Made by a program: the position numbers and the translations under genes. Of a DNA stretch of 64,000 nt, positions 17,687-26,672 are shown piece after piece. The notes below the pieces were generated by a model that saw only the letters and a list, made by a program, of their open reading frames with translations, was not told the DNA's origin and ran no database searches. Where the stretch lies: contig JAEYWX010000010.1 of assembly GCA_023428755.1 (NCBI GenBank), forward strand, positions 124,001 to 188,000. The letters are read 5' to 3'. Positions within the stretch are counted from its first letter, which is position 1. The number at the start of each line of letters is the position of its first letter. This DNA is from Bacteroidota bacterium. Its GTDB lineage: Bacteria > Bacteroidota > Bacteroidia > Chitinophagales > Chitinophagaceae.

Positions 17687-18769
17687 ATTAACAACTTCCC
17701 GGGCAATATCATTCTCGATTGTGAACGCATGAAATATCCCAATACAGGGATCTATCATTTCTGCAAACAACTGAGCAAAGCACTCATACAACAACAACTT
17801 CCCGGGCATCCTTCGCTTACACTCTATATTCCTGCAGCAGAAAAAGAACTGGCAGCCCAGGCACAGGGATCTATCATTCAAAAATCGTGGCACAAACTGC
17901 ATCACCCGGTTACACAAGCGCATCAACTCTGGCATGGAACCTACCAGGGCAGCAATTATTACCCCACTTCAAAGCGGGTAAAGAAGCTTCTCACCATCCA
18001 TGATCTCAATTTTTTGTATGATGCAGCAAAAAGCCCCGAAAAAAAACAACGATATTTAAGAAAAGTACAAACCCTTATTAACCGTTCCGATCAGCTGACA
18101 GTTATATCAGCATTCACGTTACAATGCATCCGTGAGCATTTACAAATCGATCATGTACCTGTGCAGGTAATTTACAATGGCTGCAACCTGCCCGATGTAA
18201 ACGACGGTACTCAAAAACCATCTTTTTTAAAAACAGACCGGCCTTATCTGTTTTCCATTGGCACCATTACCAAAAAGAAACACTTCCATACGCTTCCCTC
18301 GTTGTTGGTGGGAAACGATTATGATCTTGTAATTGCCGGTATAACGCAGGACACCCACTACCTGGAAGAAATAAAAACTGCTGCTAAAAAGTTGGGGGTA
18401 GCCAACAGATTGATCATACCCGGTGCCGTTACCGAAAGTGAAAAATGGTGGCTGCTTGAACACATGCGTGCATTTGTATTTCCGTCGATCTCTGAAGGGT
18501 TTGGTTTGCCTGTTGTGGAAGCCCTTCACTTTGGGAAACCGGTGATCTTGTCAACACATACCTGCCTGCCGGAAATTGGAGCCAATGCGGCGTACTATTT
18601 CAACTCGTTTGAGCCGGAAGAGATGCAGCAAACACTCAAACAGTCATTGCAGCATTTCGATGCAAACCCGCAGCAACAGGAAATTGCAAAACAACGTGCC
18701 GCTTTTTTTAAATGGGAAGAAGCTGCAAAAGAATACTGGAAGATCTACCAACAGTTACTTCCGTATTAA
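17687..18769 (+). CDS. Family 4 glycosyltransferase with probable non-ATG start
   Basis: A GT-B enzyme of about 360 residues. The first ATG (17729) would cut off the first beta strand; in the same frame upstream the sequence reads NIILDCERMKYPNTGIYHF, the expected GT4 N-terminus. No in-frame ATG, GTG or TTG exists between the upstream stop (about 17612) and 17729, so the start may be ATT at 17687 or ATC at 17678. The donor half has PYLFSIGTITKKKHFH, then FPSISEGFGLPVVEALHFGKP with the E-x7-E motif. It is the first gene of a rightward unit with the FkbM gene. If the ATT start is wrong, use 17729. Confidence 0.8.
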   Translation: MNNFPGNIILDCERMKYPNTGIYHFCKQLSKALIQQQLPGHPSLTLYIPAAEKELAAQAQGSIIQKSWHKLHHPVTQAHQLWHGTYQGSNYYPTSKRVKKLLTIHDLNFLYDAAKSPEKKQRYLRKVQTLINRSDQLTVISAFTLQCIREHLQIDHVPVQVIYNGCNLPDVNDGTQKPSFLKTDRPYLFSIGTITKKKHFHTLPSLLVGNDYDLVIAGITQDTHYLEEIKTAAKKLGVANRLIIPGAVTESEKWWLLEHMRAFVFPSISEGFGLPVVEALHFGKPVILSTHTCLPEIGANAAYYFNSFEPEEMQQTLKQSLQHFDANPQQQEIAKQRAAFFKWEEAAKEYWKIYQQLLPY

Positions 18770-18791
18770 TCATATTTAATAAATAACAATT

Positions 18792-19595
18792 ATGCCTGCT
18801 AAAGGATTCAAACGCTACATAGAGATATTTAAACATATTCAAAACCCTTTTGAATATGTGTTTCGTAAAGGTGAGCGCTTTAAGCGATCACTGACATTTA
18901 CTACAAAGCCAAATAAGATTACGTTCAACGTTTCACTGCCTTTATACCTCGTGTTCAAAGAAATATTTATGGAGGATGTGTACAATATAAAAGCGGTGGT
19001 GAAACAAATGCCGGCACAACCTGTTATTATTGATATTGGAGCTAATGCCGGTTTTTTTGACTTCCTTTTTTTATCAAAAATTAAAGCAGCCACAATTCTT
19101 GCCTACGAGCCTATACCCAGTAATGTTCATCAAATAAAAGCCACCATTGCAGCCAACCCGTTTATCAAAGAAAACATTCTTGTTTATGAAGCAGCAGTAA
19201 CGGGAACAAAACAAGAAAAAATTGATCTGTACATTGAATCTGAAAACGACAGTACGGTTATAGCCAGCATATTCTCAAACTTCAATACAAGTAACAGAGC
19301 CAAAATTTCTGTTGACACGATTACGCTCACCGATATTTTTTTACAAAACAATCTTTCCCAGGTGGATATACTGAAAGTGGATTGTGAAGGAAGCGAATTC
19401 GATATTTTCTACAATACCGACCCAGCACTGTTGCGCAGAGCAAAAATGATATTACTGGAAGTGCACGATCTGGATCAAGATAAAAATAATATCACGGCTA
19501 TGAATCAATTTCTGATTGATATCGGGTATGATGTTACACACCGTCCCATCAACAATTTTTGCCATGCTGTTGAAGCAGTACTGAAGAATCGGTAA
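18792..19595 (+). CDS. FkbM family methyltransferase
   Basis: A 267-residue SAM-dependent methyltransferase. Motif I is VIIDIGANAGFFDFL (about residues 74-88), followed by AYEPIPSN, ISVDTITLTDIF, DILKVDCEGSEFDIF and ILLEVHD, the ordered signature of FkbM proteins, which O-methylate sugars or polyketides. Located 22 bases after a glycosyltransferase and beside the ligase and exporter genes, it probably methylates a sugar of the surface glycan. The gene is convergent with a GT2 gene whose stop lies one base away. Confidence 0.88.
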   Translation: MPAKGFKRYIEIFKHIQNPFEYVFRKGERFKRSLTFTTKPNKITFNVSLPLYLVFKEIFMEDVYNIKAVVKQMPAQPVIIDIGANAGFFDFLFLSKIKAATILAYEPIPSNVHQIKATIAANPFIKENILVYEAAVTGTKQEKIDLYIESENDSTVIASIFSNFNTSNRAKISVDTITLTDIFLQNNLSQVDILKVDCEGSEFDIFYNTDPALLRRAKMILLEVHDLDQDKNNITAMNQFLIDIGYDVTHRPINNFCHAVEAVLKNR

Positions 19596-19596
19596 T

Positions 19597-20472
19597 CTAA
19601 ATACTTATTTTCTTGAAATTCCTGAAATCGAACAACCTTCGCCCTGTTTTTTTTTCTATCCAGTATAAAATGCGGTTTTTCAAATTGAATTTTTTTTGAC
19701 TGATGTCTAATTCCACATGCCAGTTTTTTGCAGTAATTCGTTGCTGCATAACAACCGGATGTGTTCCGGTAAATTTTCGAAGCGAATCGAACTGGCTGAA
19801 ATCAAAATGATCAGATTGATCAGGTATCGCTTCAAGTGTTTTATCATCATGATAAAAGCGGGCTGTCGTTTTTTGTTTGCGCCTCATCTGCTCCGGGCTT
19901 TTTACCCAGCCGTAGTGATATACTTCGGCAGCAACCGGTACTACATTTAATTTTTTATTCCCCCGGCGAAAGCCCTGTGCATCTCTGTAAGAAGTAATGG
20001 TTTTGTCGTTTTTGATGAGGCGTACTTCGTTCTTATACCATATACGACTGTCGCCTACATAATCGTAGGTTCCATAAAAATGAAGGTAGTTGAACAGCAA
20101 TCCATCAACACGGGGATCGTTACAATATTTTTCGGCAGTTGTACGAATGATGTTGTGATATTTTTCATGAATTACTTCATCGGCCTGTATATAAAAAATC
20201 CAATCCGTATCAGCCGAAACCTGGTTCTTTACTTTATCGGTCTCTAATGCATACACCCGGCCACCTGCCCGCAAATTCATATCCCAGGTGGAATACACGA
20301 TCCGCAGCTTATCCGATTGAATGGAACGGATCAACCCGTCTGTATCATCATCGCCTTTATCAATACTAACGATCATTTCATCCACCACCGGCAAAATGGA
20401 AGAGATGGCTTCCACCGCCGGATAGTCGTTAATAACAGCGTTGCGTACAATGGCGATTCCGGTAATCTTCAT
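19597..20472 (-). CDS. Family 2 glycosyltransferase (WaaE-like type)
   Basis: A 291-residue GT-A protein. It starts KITGIAIVRNAVINDYPAVE and has VVDEMIVSIDKGDDDT, IYSTWD-type spacing (RIVYSTWDMN) and the acidic FYIQADEVIHEK motif at about residue 95 in place of DxD. This resembles the family that includes LPS core beta-glucosyltransferases. The ORF extends six codons upstream to 20490, but ATG 20472 starts at the conserved strand. It is read towards the FkbM gene and diverges from the MsbA-type exporter across a 218-base spacer. Confidence 0.82.
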   Translation of the reverse strand: MKITGIAIVRNAVINDYPAVEAISSILPVVDEMIVSIDKGDDDTDGLIRSIQSDKLRIVYSTWDMNLRAGGRVYALETDKVKNQVSADTDWIFYIQADEVIHEKYHNIIRTTAEKYCNDPRVDGLLFNYLHFYGTYDYVGDSRIWYKNEVRLIKNDKTITSYRDAQGFRRGNKKLNVVPVAAEVYHYGWVKSPEQMRRKQKTTARFYHDDKTLEAIPDQSDHFDFSQFDSLRKFTGTHPVVMQQRITAKNWHVELDISQKKFNLKNRILYWIEKKTGRRLFDFRNFKKISI

Positions 20473-20690
20473 AACTGAGAATATCTTCAAAGAACCGATT
20501 TTTTTTGATACAATGCTGCGTCTGTCGCTTCCCCGGTTTCTGCCAGTTACAAAGCAAGCAGGTTGAATGTGGCAGTTCTGCCAAGGCTGTTACTGCTGCC
20601 CGGAGAAAATACAACGGCTGTTTCCTGCAAACTTGTCTTATTTTTAAAGATGGTGTAAACTTTGACCTTCTACAGCCTTTACCATTTATT

Positions 20691-22496
20691 ATGAAACTTC
20701 TCATCAAATACTTAGCGCCTTACAAAGGCCTTGTGGCATTAACAATGGCACTGGCCGCCATCAATATTGGCTTTTCATTGATCGATCCGATTCTGTTTGG
20801 CAAACTCATCAACCTGGCCAATCAGCACCAGGGTATTGAAAAAACGCCCGCATCTAATCTTGGCTGGAGCCGTTTTTTTACTTCATTCAGCTGGAAAGAA
20901 CCAGGTGTATTTTTTGTATTGACGATGTCGATCTCGGTTGCCATGGTGAGCCGTATTGCCAAAGCCTTTCAGGATTATTTTCAAAATCTTACCACACAAA
21001 AATTCGGCACCAAAGTTTTCACGGATGGATTGAAACATGCCATGAAACTGCCCTACCAGGATTTTGAAGATCAACGCAGTGGTGAAACGCTTTCTATTTT
21101 AACCAAAGTAAGAACCGACACTGAAAAATTTGTTTCTGCTTTTATCAATATCCTCTTCCCGGTTATCATTGGTATATTGATCGTTTCATTGTATGCATCG
21201 AGTATTCACTGGACATTACCCTTTATTTATTTTGGTGGTATTATTTTGCTGGTGATCATTTCAAATGCACTCAGTAAAAAAGTAAAAGCGGTACAAAAAA
21301 CCATCGTGGCAGAAACCACCCAACTGGCTGGTGCCACTACCGAATCATTACGGAATATTGAACTGGTAAAAAGTTTGGGATTAACCGAACAGGAAGTAAC
21401 ACGATTAAATAAAAACACATTTAAAATACTCGGGCTTGAACTCACCAAAGTAAAACGTATCCGCAGTATCAGTTTTGTACAGGGAACATTTGTAAACACA
21501 TTGCGCCAGGTAATCTTGTTTATGCTCATGTGGACGATCTTTCATGGAAGAATGGATGCAGGCCAGTTGGTAACCATGCAGATCTTTTCATTTTTTGTGT
21601 TTGGGCCTTTGCAGGAGATCGGCAATATTCTCCTCGCCTATCGTGAAGCAGAAGCAAGCATCACCAATTTTCACAAGCTGATGGAAAAGAAACCGGAATC
21701 AACTCCGACTAATCCATTGCACCTGGGAAAAATTGAAACGCTTTCGTTCAACAACGTTTCCTTCAAACATCAAACAGCCGGACAAAACGCTATAACCGAT
21801 ATCAATTTTAATGTGAAAGTGGGCGAAACAGTTGCGTTTGTTGGACCATCGGGGTCTGGAAAAACAACGTTGATGAAATTGTTGGTTGGCTTGTACCGTC
21901 CACAACAGGGAAACATTTTATACAATGGCATGGATGAAAACTCCATCAACTTTGAAGACCTGCGCAACCAAATTGGATTTGTAACACAGGACACTCAACT
22001 CTTCAGCGGTACCATTAAAGAGAACCTGATGTTTGTAAACCCAACCGCAACTGATGAAGAATTGACCGATGCGTTGAACAAAGCCAGTTGTCAGCGATTG
22101 CTATCCCGTGCAGAAAAAGGATTGGACACAATGATTGGTGAAGGTGGATTAAAGTTGAGCGGTGGTGAAAAACAACGTTTATCAATTGCCCGTGCGTTAT
22201 TGCGCAAACCACGCTTACTGATCTTTGATGAAGCAACTTCTGCACTTGATTCAATTACAGAAGAAGAAATTACAACAACCATCCGGGATATTTCGTCAGA
22301 AAAAAATCAAATCAGTATTTTAATTGCACACAGGCTTAGTACCATTATGCATGCCGACCGGATTTATGTACTGGAAGGAGGTGATGTGGTTGAAACAGGA
22401 TCGCATCAGCAATTGCTGGAAGAAAAAGGATTGTATTATGCTATGTGGCGGCAGCAAATCGGCGAACGTAAGAAACTGGTGGCAGCAACAAACTGA
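20691..22496 (+). CDS. ABC exporter with fused membrane and ATPase domains (MsbA-like)
   Basis: A 601-residue type IV (MsbA-like) half-transporter that would act as a homodimer. The membrane domain spans about residues 10-320 with six helices. The ATPase domain has Walker A FVGPSGSGKTTLMKL, Q-loop FVTQDTQLFSG, signature LKLSGGEKQRLSIARA, Walker B LLIFDEATSALD and H-loop LIAHRLST. The frame is open back to 20505, but ATG 20691 starts at the first amphipathic segment. Such transporters flip lipid A, glycolipids or drugs; the position at the edge of the polysaccharide locus favours a lipid-linked substrate, by inference. A hairpin terminator follows. Confidence 0.9.
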   Translation: MKLLIKYLAPYKGLVALTMALAAINIGFSLIDPILFGKLINLANQHQGIEKTPASNLGWSRFFTSFSWKEPGVFFVLTMSISVAMVSRIAKAFQDYFQNLTTQKFGTKVFTDGLKHAMKLPYQDFEDQRSGETLSILTKVRTDTEKFVSAFINILFPVIIGILIVSLYASSIHWTLPFIYFGGIILLVIISNALSKKVKAVQKTIVAETTQLAGATTESLRNIELVKSLGLTEQEVTRLNKNTFKILGLELTKVKRIRSISFVQGTFVNTLRQVILFMLMWTIFHGRMDAGQLVTMQIFSFFVFGPLQEIGNILLAYREAEASITNFHKLMEKKPESTPTNPLHLGKIETLSFNNVSFKHQTAGQNAITDINFNVKVGETVAFVGPSGSGKTTLMKLLVGLYRPQQGNILYNGMDENSINFEDLRNQIGFVTQDTQLFSGTIKENLMFVNPTATDEELTDALNKASCQRLLSRAEKGLDTMIGEGGLKLSGGEKQRLSIARALLRKPRLLIFDEATSALDSITEEEITTTIRDISSEKNQISILIAHRLSTIMHADRIYVLEGGDVVETGSHQQLLEEKGLYYAMWRQQIGERKKLVAATN

Positions 22497-22541
22497 TGTT
22501 CGAAGTCTCCTGTTTTTTTCGCAGTACGCTTGAAATTATTT

Positions 22542-22579
22542 CACGGGCTAAGGTTGTTTACCTTAGCCCGTGCTTTTTG
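22542..22579 (+). terminator. Rho-independent terminator after the ABC exporter
   Basis: A 12-bp perfect stem (CACGGGCTAAGG at 22542-22553 with CCTTAGCCCGTG at 22561-22572), a 7-base loop and a CTTTTTG tail. It ends the exporter transcript 46 bases after the stop. Confidence 0.92.
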
Positions 22580-22604
22580 TCACACATAGTACAATTAAGT
22601 TAGT

Positions 22605-22612
22605 TACCTTTG
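22605..22612 (+). promoter_or_regulatory. -7 box TACCTTTG of the DUF983 gene
   Basis: An exact TAnnTTTG -7 box 14 bases before the ATG at 22627. A TTTG at 22576-22579 could be the -33 element, but the spacing of 25 bases is longer than usual. It lies directly after the terminator of the previous gene. Confidence 0.55.
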
Positions 22613-22626
22613 CGAAAAATCAGAAT

Positions 22627-23055
22627 ATGAGCGCATCAAAGCCACGGCCCAATTATCTCTGGAGCATGCTTTCCATGAATTGCCCACGATGCAGAAGGGG
22701 CAAATTATTCAAAGACCATAGCGCTTACAATTTCAAACATACATTCAGCATGCACGATGAATGTCCTGTGTGTAAACAAAAATTTGATATGGAGCCGGGC
22801 TTTTGGTATGGAACAGGTTATGTGAGCTATGCATTAACCGTTGCCATATCTGTTGCAACCTTTGTAGCATGGTGGGTGTTGATTGGTGTATCGTTCAGCG
22901 ATAACCGTGTGTTTTGGTGGCTGGGCATTAATTCCATCCTTCTACTTATTCTGCAGCCCTGGCTGATGCGATTAAGCCGAACCATCTATCTCTATTTCTT
23001 TGTGCGATATAACGAGGACTACGAAACATCTGAACCGCAGACGTTTGATTATTGA
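22627..23055 (+). CDS. DUF983 family protein
   Basis: A 142-residue protein with the DUF983 layout: an N-terminal cysteine pair MNCPRCRRGKLF (about residues 17-28), a second pair DECPVCKQKFDMEPGFWYG (about 45-63) and two C-terminal membrane helices. The cysteine pairs suggest a zinc ribbon on the cytoplasmic side of an inner-membrane protein. Function is unknown. ATG 22627 was chosen because the upstream extension to 22570 runs through the -7 box and terminator. Confidence 0.88.
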   Translation: MSASKPRPNYLWSMLSMNCPRCRRGKLFKDHSAYNFKHTFSMHDECPVCKQKFDMEPGFWYGTGYVSYALTVAISVATFVAWWVLIGVSFSDNRVFWWLGINSILLLILQPWLMRLSRTIYLYFFVRYNEDYETSEPQTFDY

Positions 23056-23059
23056 TGAA

Positions 23060-23135
23060 GAAAAGTTGTGAGTTATGGGTTATGAGTTAAGAGTAGTGGG
23101 GTTTCCAACTCATCACTGATTACTCATTATTCATC
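23060..23135. repeat. Imperfect short-word inverted repeat between convergent genes
   Basis: The spacer between DUF983 and DUF2721 holds GAGTTATGGGTTATGAG-type words on the left and CTCATCACTGATTACTCAT-type words on the right. Together they form an imperfect hairpin that may act as a bidirectional terminator. The right arm runs into the DUF2721 stop region. The same CTCATCA/TTCATCA words recur at 28490-28526 (inside pyrD) and 42268-42298. Confidence 0.5.
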
Positions 23136-23561
23136 ATCCAGGAAGCGCCGTAAAATATTGGGGCGCTCCAACTCCATATCACTTAATACAAGATCAATTG
23201 CCTTTGTACTGAGAAAAATTTCCAGTAAGGAAAAAATAAGTGAAGTAAGTAAACTCAATAAGCTCAATGCAAATACCCATTTTGCAGCAACATCAAATCC
23301 ACGAAACACCAGGTACATACACACTACGCATAGTAAAAAACTAAGCACACCCAATGCCTGCATGTTCCTGATCATGCTGATGCGTGTACGAATATTACTG
23401 ATTTGCTGATGAATCAACGTACGGTCTTCAGTTTGTACATATTCATCGTGCAGCTTCCGTACAAGCGATGCCAGGGCAAGGAAACGGTTGGTGTATGCCA
23501 ACATCAATAATGTAATAGCAGGAAAAAGTAGTGCCGGTGTGGTAATGGATAACTCATTCAT
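23127..23561 (-). CDS. DUF2721 family membrane protein
   Basis: A 144-residue protein: an N-terminal hydrophobic helix (about 8-24) with PALLFPAITLLMLAYTNRF, a charged middle segment and two further helices (about 70-90 and 95-118), matching the DUF2721 family of inner-membrane proteins of unknown function. It is convergent with DUF983. A GC-rich hairpin lies just upstream, so it has its own transcript. Confidence 0.8.
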   Translation of the reverse strand: MNELSITTPALLFPAITLLMLAYTNRFLALASLVRKLHDEYVQTEDRTLIHQQISNIRTRISMIRNMQALGVLSFLLCVVCMYLVFRGFDVAAKWVFALSLLSLLTSLIFSLLEIFLSTKAIDLVLSDMELERPNILRRFLDDE

Positions 23562-23590
23562 ACCTTAAAAGTAATCAAGTGTAACAAAAT

Positions 23591-23620
23591 GAAAAAGCCG
23601 CATTGCTGCGGCTTTTAAAA
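23591..23620 (-). terminator. Rho-independent terminator after the lipoprotein gene
   Basis: The stem AAAAGCCGCA / TGCGGCTTTT has a four-base loop and is flanked by A and T tracts, so it could work in both directions. It lies just past the stop of the minus-strand lipoprotein gene at 23638. Confidence 0.88.
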
Positions 23621-23637
23621 AAGAATAGTACGTTCAC

Positions 23638-24183
23638 TTACTGAATAAGTACAGGAAACGAAATCTCAACATCCGTTTCTCCTTTCGACACAGGATCAGC
23701 GGCCGCTTTAATGCCGGGCTTGTGTTTCAGGGTAATTTTCACAGAGCCGCCGCTGTTAGTACCTGCCACCCAACTTGATGTGATACCCAATGGCAACCCA
23801 CCTGCATCGTTATTCAAGCTGCCAATCGTAAGCGCTGCTGTTGTTACTTCGTAATAAACCTGATGATCTGTTCCCTCTGCTTCCACTTCGTCTGTAATAT
23901 TTTCTGCCGGTGTTTTACTCTCATCTAAAAACTCAAGTTCACAAGCGTATGTTGTACCGGGTGCAAGTGTAATGGTTCCTATTTGAGGTGCATTACCGCC
24001 GGGCCCATCCACATCTTTCCATGAAAAGGTTTGCGTAGCTCCACCTGCTGCTGTTAATTTTACATTCACGGTTGTGATCAGTTCTTCTTCATTTTCCTCT
24101 TCATTATTTTTCTTTTTACAACTTGCGAGGATCAGTCCGCCCAGCATTACTACCGCTAAAAATTTCAAGTGCTTCATTTTCAT
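23638..24183 (-). CDS. Lipoprotein paired with a TonB-dependent receptor
   Basis: A 181-residue protein with a lipoprotein signal (hydrophobic h-region ending LILASCKKK; lipidated Cys near residue 22) followed by a Glu-rich linker EEENEEELITT. The mature part resembles a Bacteroidota family often annotated as type 1 periplasmic-binding-fold lipoprotein: motifs TFSWKDVDGPGGNAPQ and YACELEFLDESKTPAENIT. It follows the TonB receptor gene by 33 bases on the same strand, so the two probably form one outer-membrane import unit. The ligand is unknown; a metal is a guess from similar pairs. Confidence 0.78.
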   Translation of the reverse strand: MKMKHLKFLAVVMLGGLILASCKKKNNEEENEEELITTVNVKLTAAGGATQTFSWKDVDGPGGNAPQIGTITLAPGTTYACELEFLDESKTPAENITDEVEAEGTDHQVYYEVTTAALTIGSLNNDAGGLPLGITSSWVAGTNSGGSVKITLKHKPGIKAAADPVSKGETDVEISFPVLIQ

Positions 24184-24216
24184 AAATTTTGATAAGTGAT
24201 TGATTGAATATTTGAT

Positions 24217-26571
24217 TTATGATTTATGCATATGTTTCAGATCAAATGGTATGCGTACCCGCAGTGAAATATTACGTCCCATTTCATCACTGAAATAACG
24301 GAACGCATTCATGTAATCTCTGTAGGCTTTATTAGTAACATTGGTAACGGATAAAATAAAACTCCAGTTACTGTGTTTCATTTTCAATTTTGTTCCTGCT
24401 TCCAACCCAAGCAAAAAAAACGCCGGTGGAGGATTGAGATAATCGGACTGCTTGATGGATGTACCCGGCACTTCAATATTACCGGTTGATGGAACTCTTG
24501 TTTGCTCCAACACCCATGTGCTGTTGAGGCTGATATACGTTTCATTTATTTTTCGTGCATTGCCGAAATTATATTCCACAGCCGCTTCGTATCGGTCGGA
24601 AGGCATCTGAATAAGCCATTGCTTTTTTTGTTTATCCCATGCACGCAACAACGATGCCTTTACAGAAGCTGCAACATGTGCATCAAATTGATAAGCGGCT
24701 GAAAAATCCAATCCACTTAATCTTGCATTGGTTTGCGTGTAACGGAATGCAGGAAATGCGCCACGAATGGTTAACTCCGGAGGAAACGTTGGTTCCAGAA
24801 AAATAAAACCATCGATCTGTTTCAAATAAACACCTGCATCGATATCCCATTTGCTGTTAGTAAACAAGAGATTCGCTGCAAGGTTATTGGAACGTTCAGG
24901 TGTAAGATTAGGATCGCCTTTTTCAATACGTGCTGCTCCATGATGCAAACCATTTGCATACAATTCATTCACCTGCGGTGCACGCCATGCAGTTGATGCG
25001 TTAACAGTTATACGAAACGAAGGAACAAAGCGATAATTGAAACCAATGTTGCCCGATGCATTGTTGAATATCCTGTCAGGATACGTATTAACCTGTCCGT
25101 TATCGGTTGTATTAAAAATTGATTTCCTGTCGAAACGGATACCTGCTTCAATATCTAATTTATTCTTTGTCCACTTTTCAATCACAAATAATCCGGCATT
25201 ACTTGACTCGTAGTTGGGAATAAACAGCCGTCGTTCGTAACTGTTGTTTTGATACATGAACGAACCACCAATCGTTCCTCTGAAAGCACCTGTATTAAAA
25301 TGATCCCATATCACTTCTGCCAAACCGGTTCCAATGGTTAAATCCAATTGCGGTGCATTGCTGCTGCTGGCAAATCGTTTTTGATCAAACTCCTGCCGGT
25401 TATTGTATTGACCTGATACAACTACATTCAACCGACCGATAGTTCCTGTATTTCGCCAGGCTTTGAATTTCAATAACTGGTGTTGAATGGATTGATAAGG
25501 GCGATCGATGTTATAAGAGAAGGCAACATCCTTAATATAATCAGGTGGATCTTTTGCAAGAATAGCATTCCACAAGTCGGTTACATTGCCAATATGCGAA
25601 CCTGCAAAAATGCCCAGCTTGGTATTGAACTGTGAATAAAATAATTCAGCACCACGGTCTTGTTTTTTCCATCCGGCTGTTACTGAAAAATTATATTCTT
25701 CATTGGCTGAATTCGCCAGCCAGTAATTGGGTGTGCGTGCATAACCGCCACGTTTGGCAGTTCCCTGCAAACGCCAGCTAAAGGCCGGACGTTTTGCACT
25801 GTTGCCTTCGATCATAGTCGACAATACACCCATTCGGTTATTGCTGAAGAATGAAGTATTGATCTCTCCTCCAATACCCGGGTCGAATCGTAACAATTTC
25901 GGTTCAACCAATACTACACCCGCAATGGCATCGGCACCATAACGAATAGCTGATGCTCCTTTAATAACAGAAATTCGATTGGCAATAAACGGATCAATTT
26001 CCGGCGCATGCTCATTGCCCCATTGCTGCGCTTCCTGTCGCACACCATTATTTAAAATCAAAACACGGTTGCTGTGCAAACCATGGATCACCGGTTTGTA
26101 AATGTTAGCACCTGTTTGCAACACACTTACGCCACTTATTTTTTTGATTGATTCTGCCAAACTTAAGCCTCGTGTTGCTTCCAGCGCTTTCCCTTTGATT
26201 TCACTTACAGGGATCACATTTTTGGATGATTGATTTCCCTGCACCACCACTTCACTCAATTCTGTAACAGCATGTGCCAGATCAATATCTGTTTCCAGAT
26301 CGGCTTTGAGATGGATATGTTTTTCGGCGGGAATACAACCGGCATGTGTAACTTCTACTGTATATGTACCGGGGCAAAGGCCTTTGAAAACAAAGTAGCC
26401 GTCTTTATCGGAGGTTTGCGTAAGCTTCAATTCTTTAATACGGATCACCGCTTCATCCAAATGCTCTTTTGTTTCCGCATCGTTGATATGCCCTGAGAGC
26501 GTAAGCGTACATTGCGCCTGTAGTTGCTGCAAGCCCAACACAAAAATCAGCGACAGAAAAAATCGACTCAT
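24217..26571 (-). CDS. TonB-dependent outer-membrane receptor
   Basis: A protein of about 784 residues. After a signal peptide (SRFFLSLIFVLGLQQLQAQ) comes a carboxypeptidase-regulatory-like beta-sandwich (SGHINDAETKEHLDEAVI), then a plug domain (GLSLAESIKKISGVSVLQTG; RISVIKGASAIRYGADAIAG) and a beta-barrel ending IPFDLKHMHKS. The plug motif GNEHAPEIDPF recalls ZnuD-type zinc receptors, which together with the lipoprotein partner hints at a metal ligand; this is inference. The ORF opens at 26607, but ATG 26571 (or 26580) gives the best signal peptide. It energises uptake through TonB-ExbBD. Confidence 0.88.
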   Translation of the reverse strand: MSRFFLSLIFVLGLQQLQAQCTLTLSGHINDAETKEHLDEAVIRIKELKLTQTSDKDGYFVFKGLCPGTYTVEVTHAGCIPAEKHIHLKADLETDIDLAHAVTELSEVVVQGNQSSKNVIPVSEIKGKALEATRGLSLAESIKKISGVSVLQTGANIYKPVIHGLHSNRVLILNNGVRQEAQQWGNEHAPEIDPFIANRISVIKGASAIRYGADAIAGVVLVEPKLLRFDPGIGGEINTSFFSNNRMGVLSTMIEGNSAKRPAFSWRLQGTAKRGGYARTPNYWLANSANEEYNFSVTAGWKKQDRGAELFYSQFNTKLGIFAGSHIGNVTDLWNAILAKDPPDYIKDVAFSYNIDRPYQSIQHQLLKFKAWRNTGTIGRLNVVVSGQYNNRQEFDQKRFASSSNAPQLDLTIGTGLAEVIWDHFNTGAFRGTIGGSFMYQNNSYERRLFIPNYESSNAGLFVIEKWTKNKLDIEAGIRFDRKSIFNTTDNGQVNTYPDRIFNNASGNIGFNYRFVPSFRITVNASTAWRAPQVNELYANGLHHGAARIEKGDPNLTPERSNNLAANLLFTNSKWDIDAGVYLKQIDGFIFLEPTFPPELTIRGAFPAFRYTQTNARLSGLDFSAAYQFDAHVAASVKASLLRAWDKQKKQWLIQMPSDRYEAAVEYNFGNARKINETYISLNSTWVLEQTRVPSTGNIEVPGTSIKQSDYLNPPPAFFLLGLEAGTKLKMKHSNWSFILSVTNVTNKAYRDYMNAFRYFSDEMGRNISLRVRIPFDLKHMHKS

Positions 26572-26625
26572 TTGAAACATGGTCGCAAAAATGCAACAAA
26601 GTTTCAAATTTTAAAAATCTATTTT

Positions 26626-26655
26626 AAAAAAAGGGAAACTTTCGCTTCCCTTTTA
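26626..26655 (-). terminator. Rho-independent terminator after the thiolase gene
   Basis: The stem AAAGGGAA / TTCCCTTT has an eight-base loop; read on the minus strand it ends in a T run. It lies just past the thiolase stop at 26673 and separates that gene from the TonB receptor. Confidence 0.8.
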
Positions 26656-26672
26656 CAGTTTCATAAAATTGA

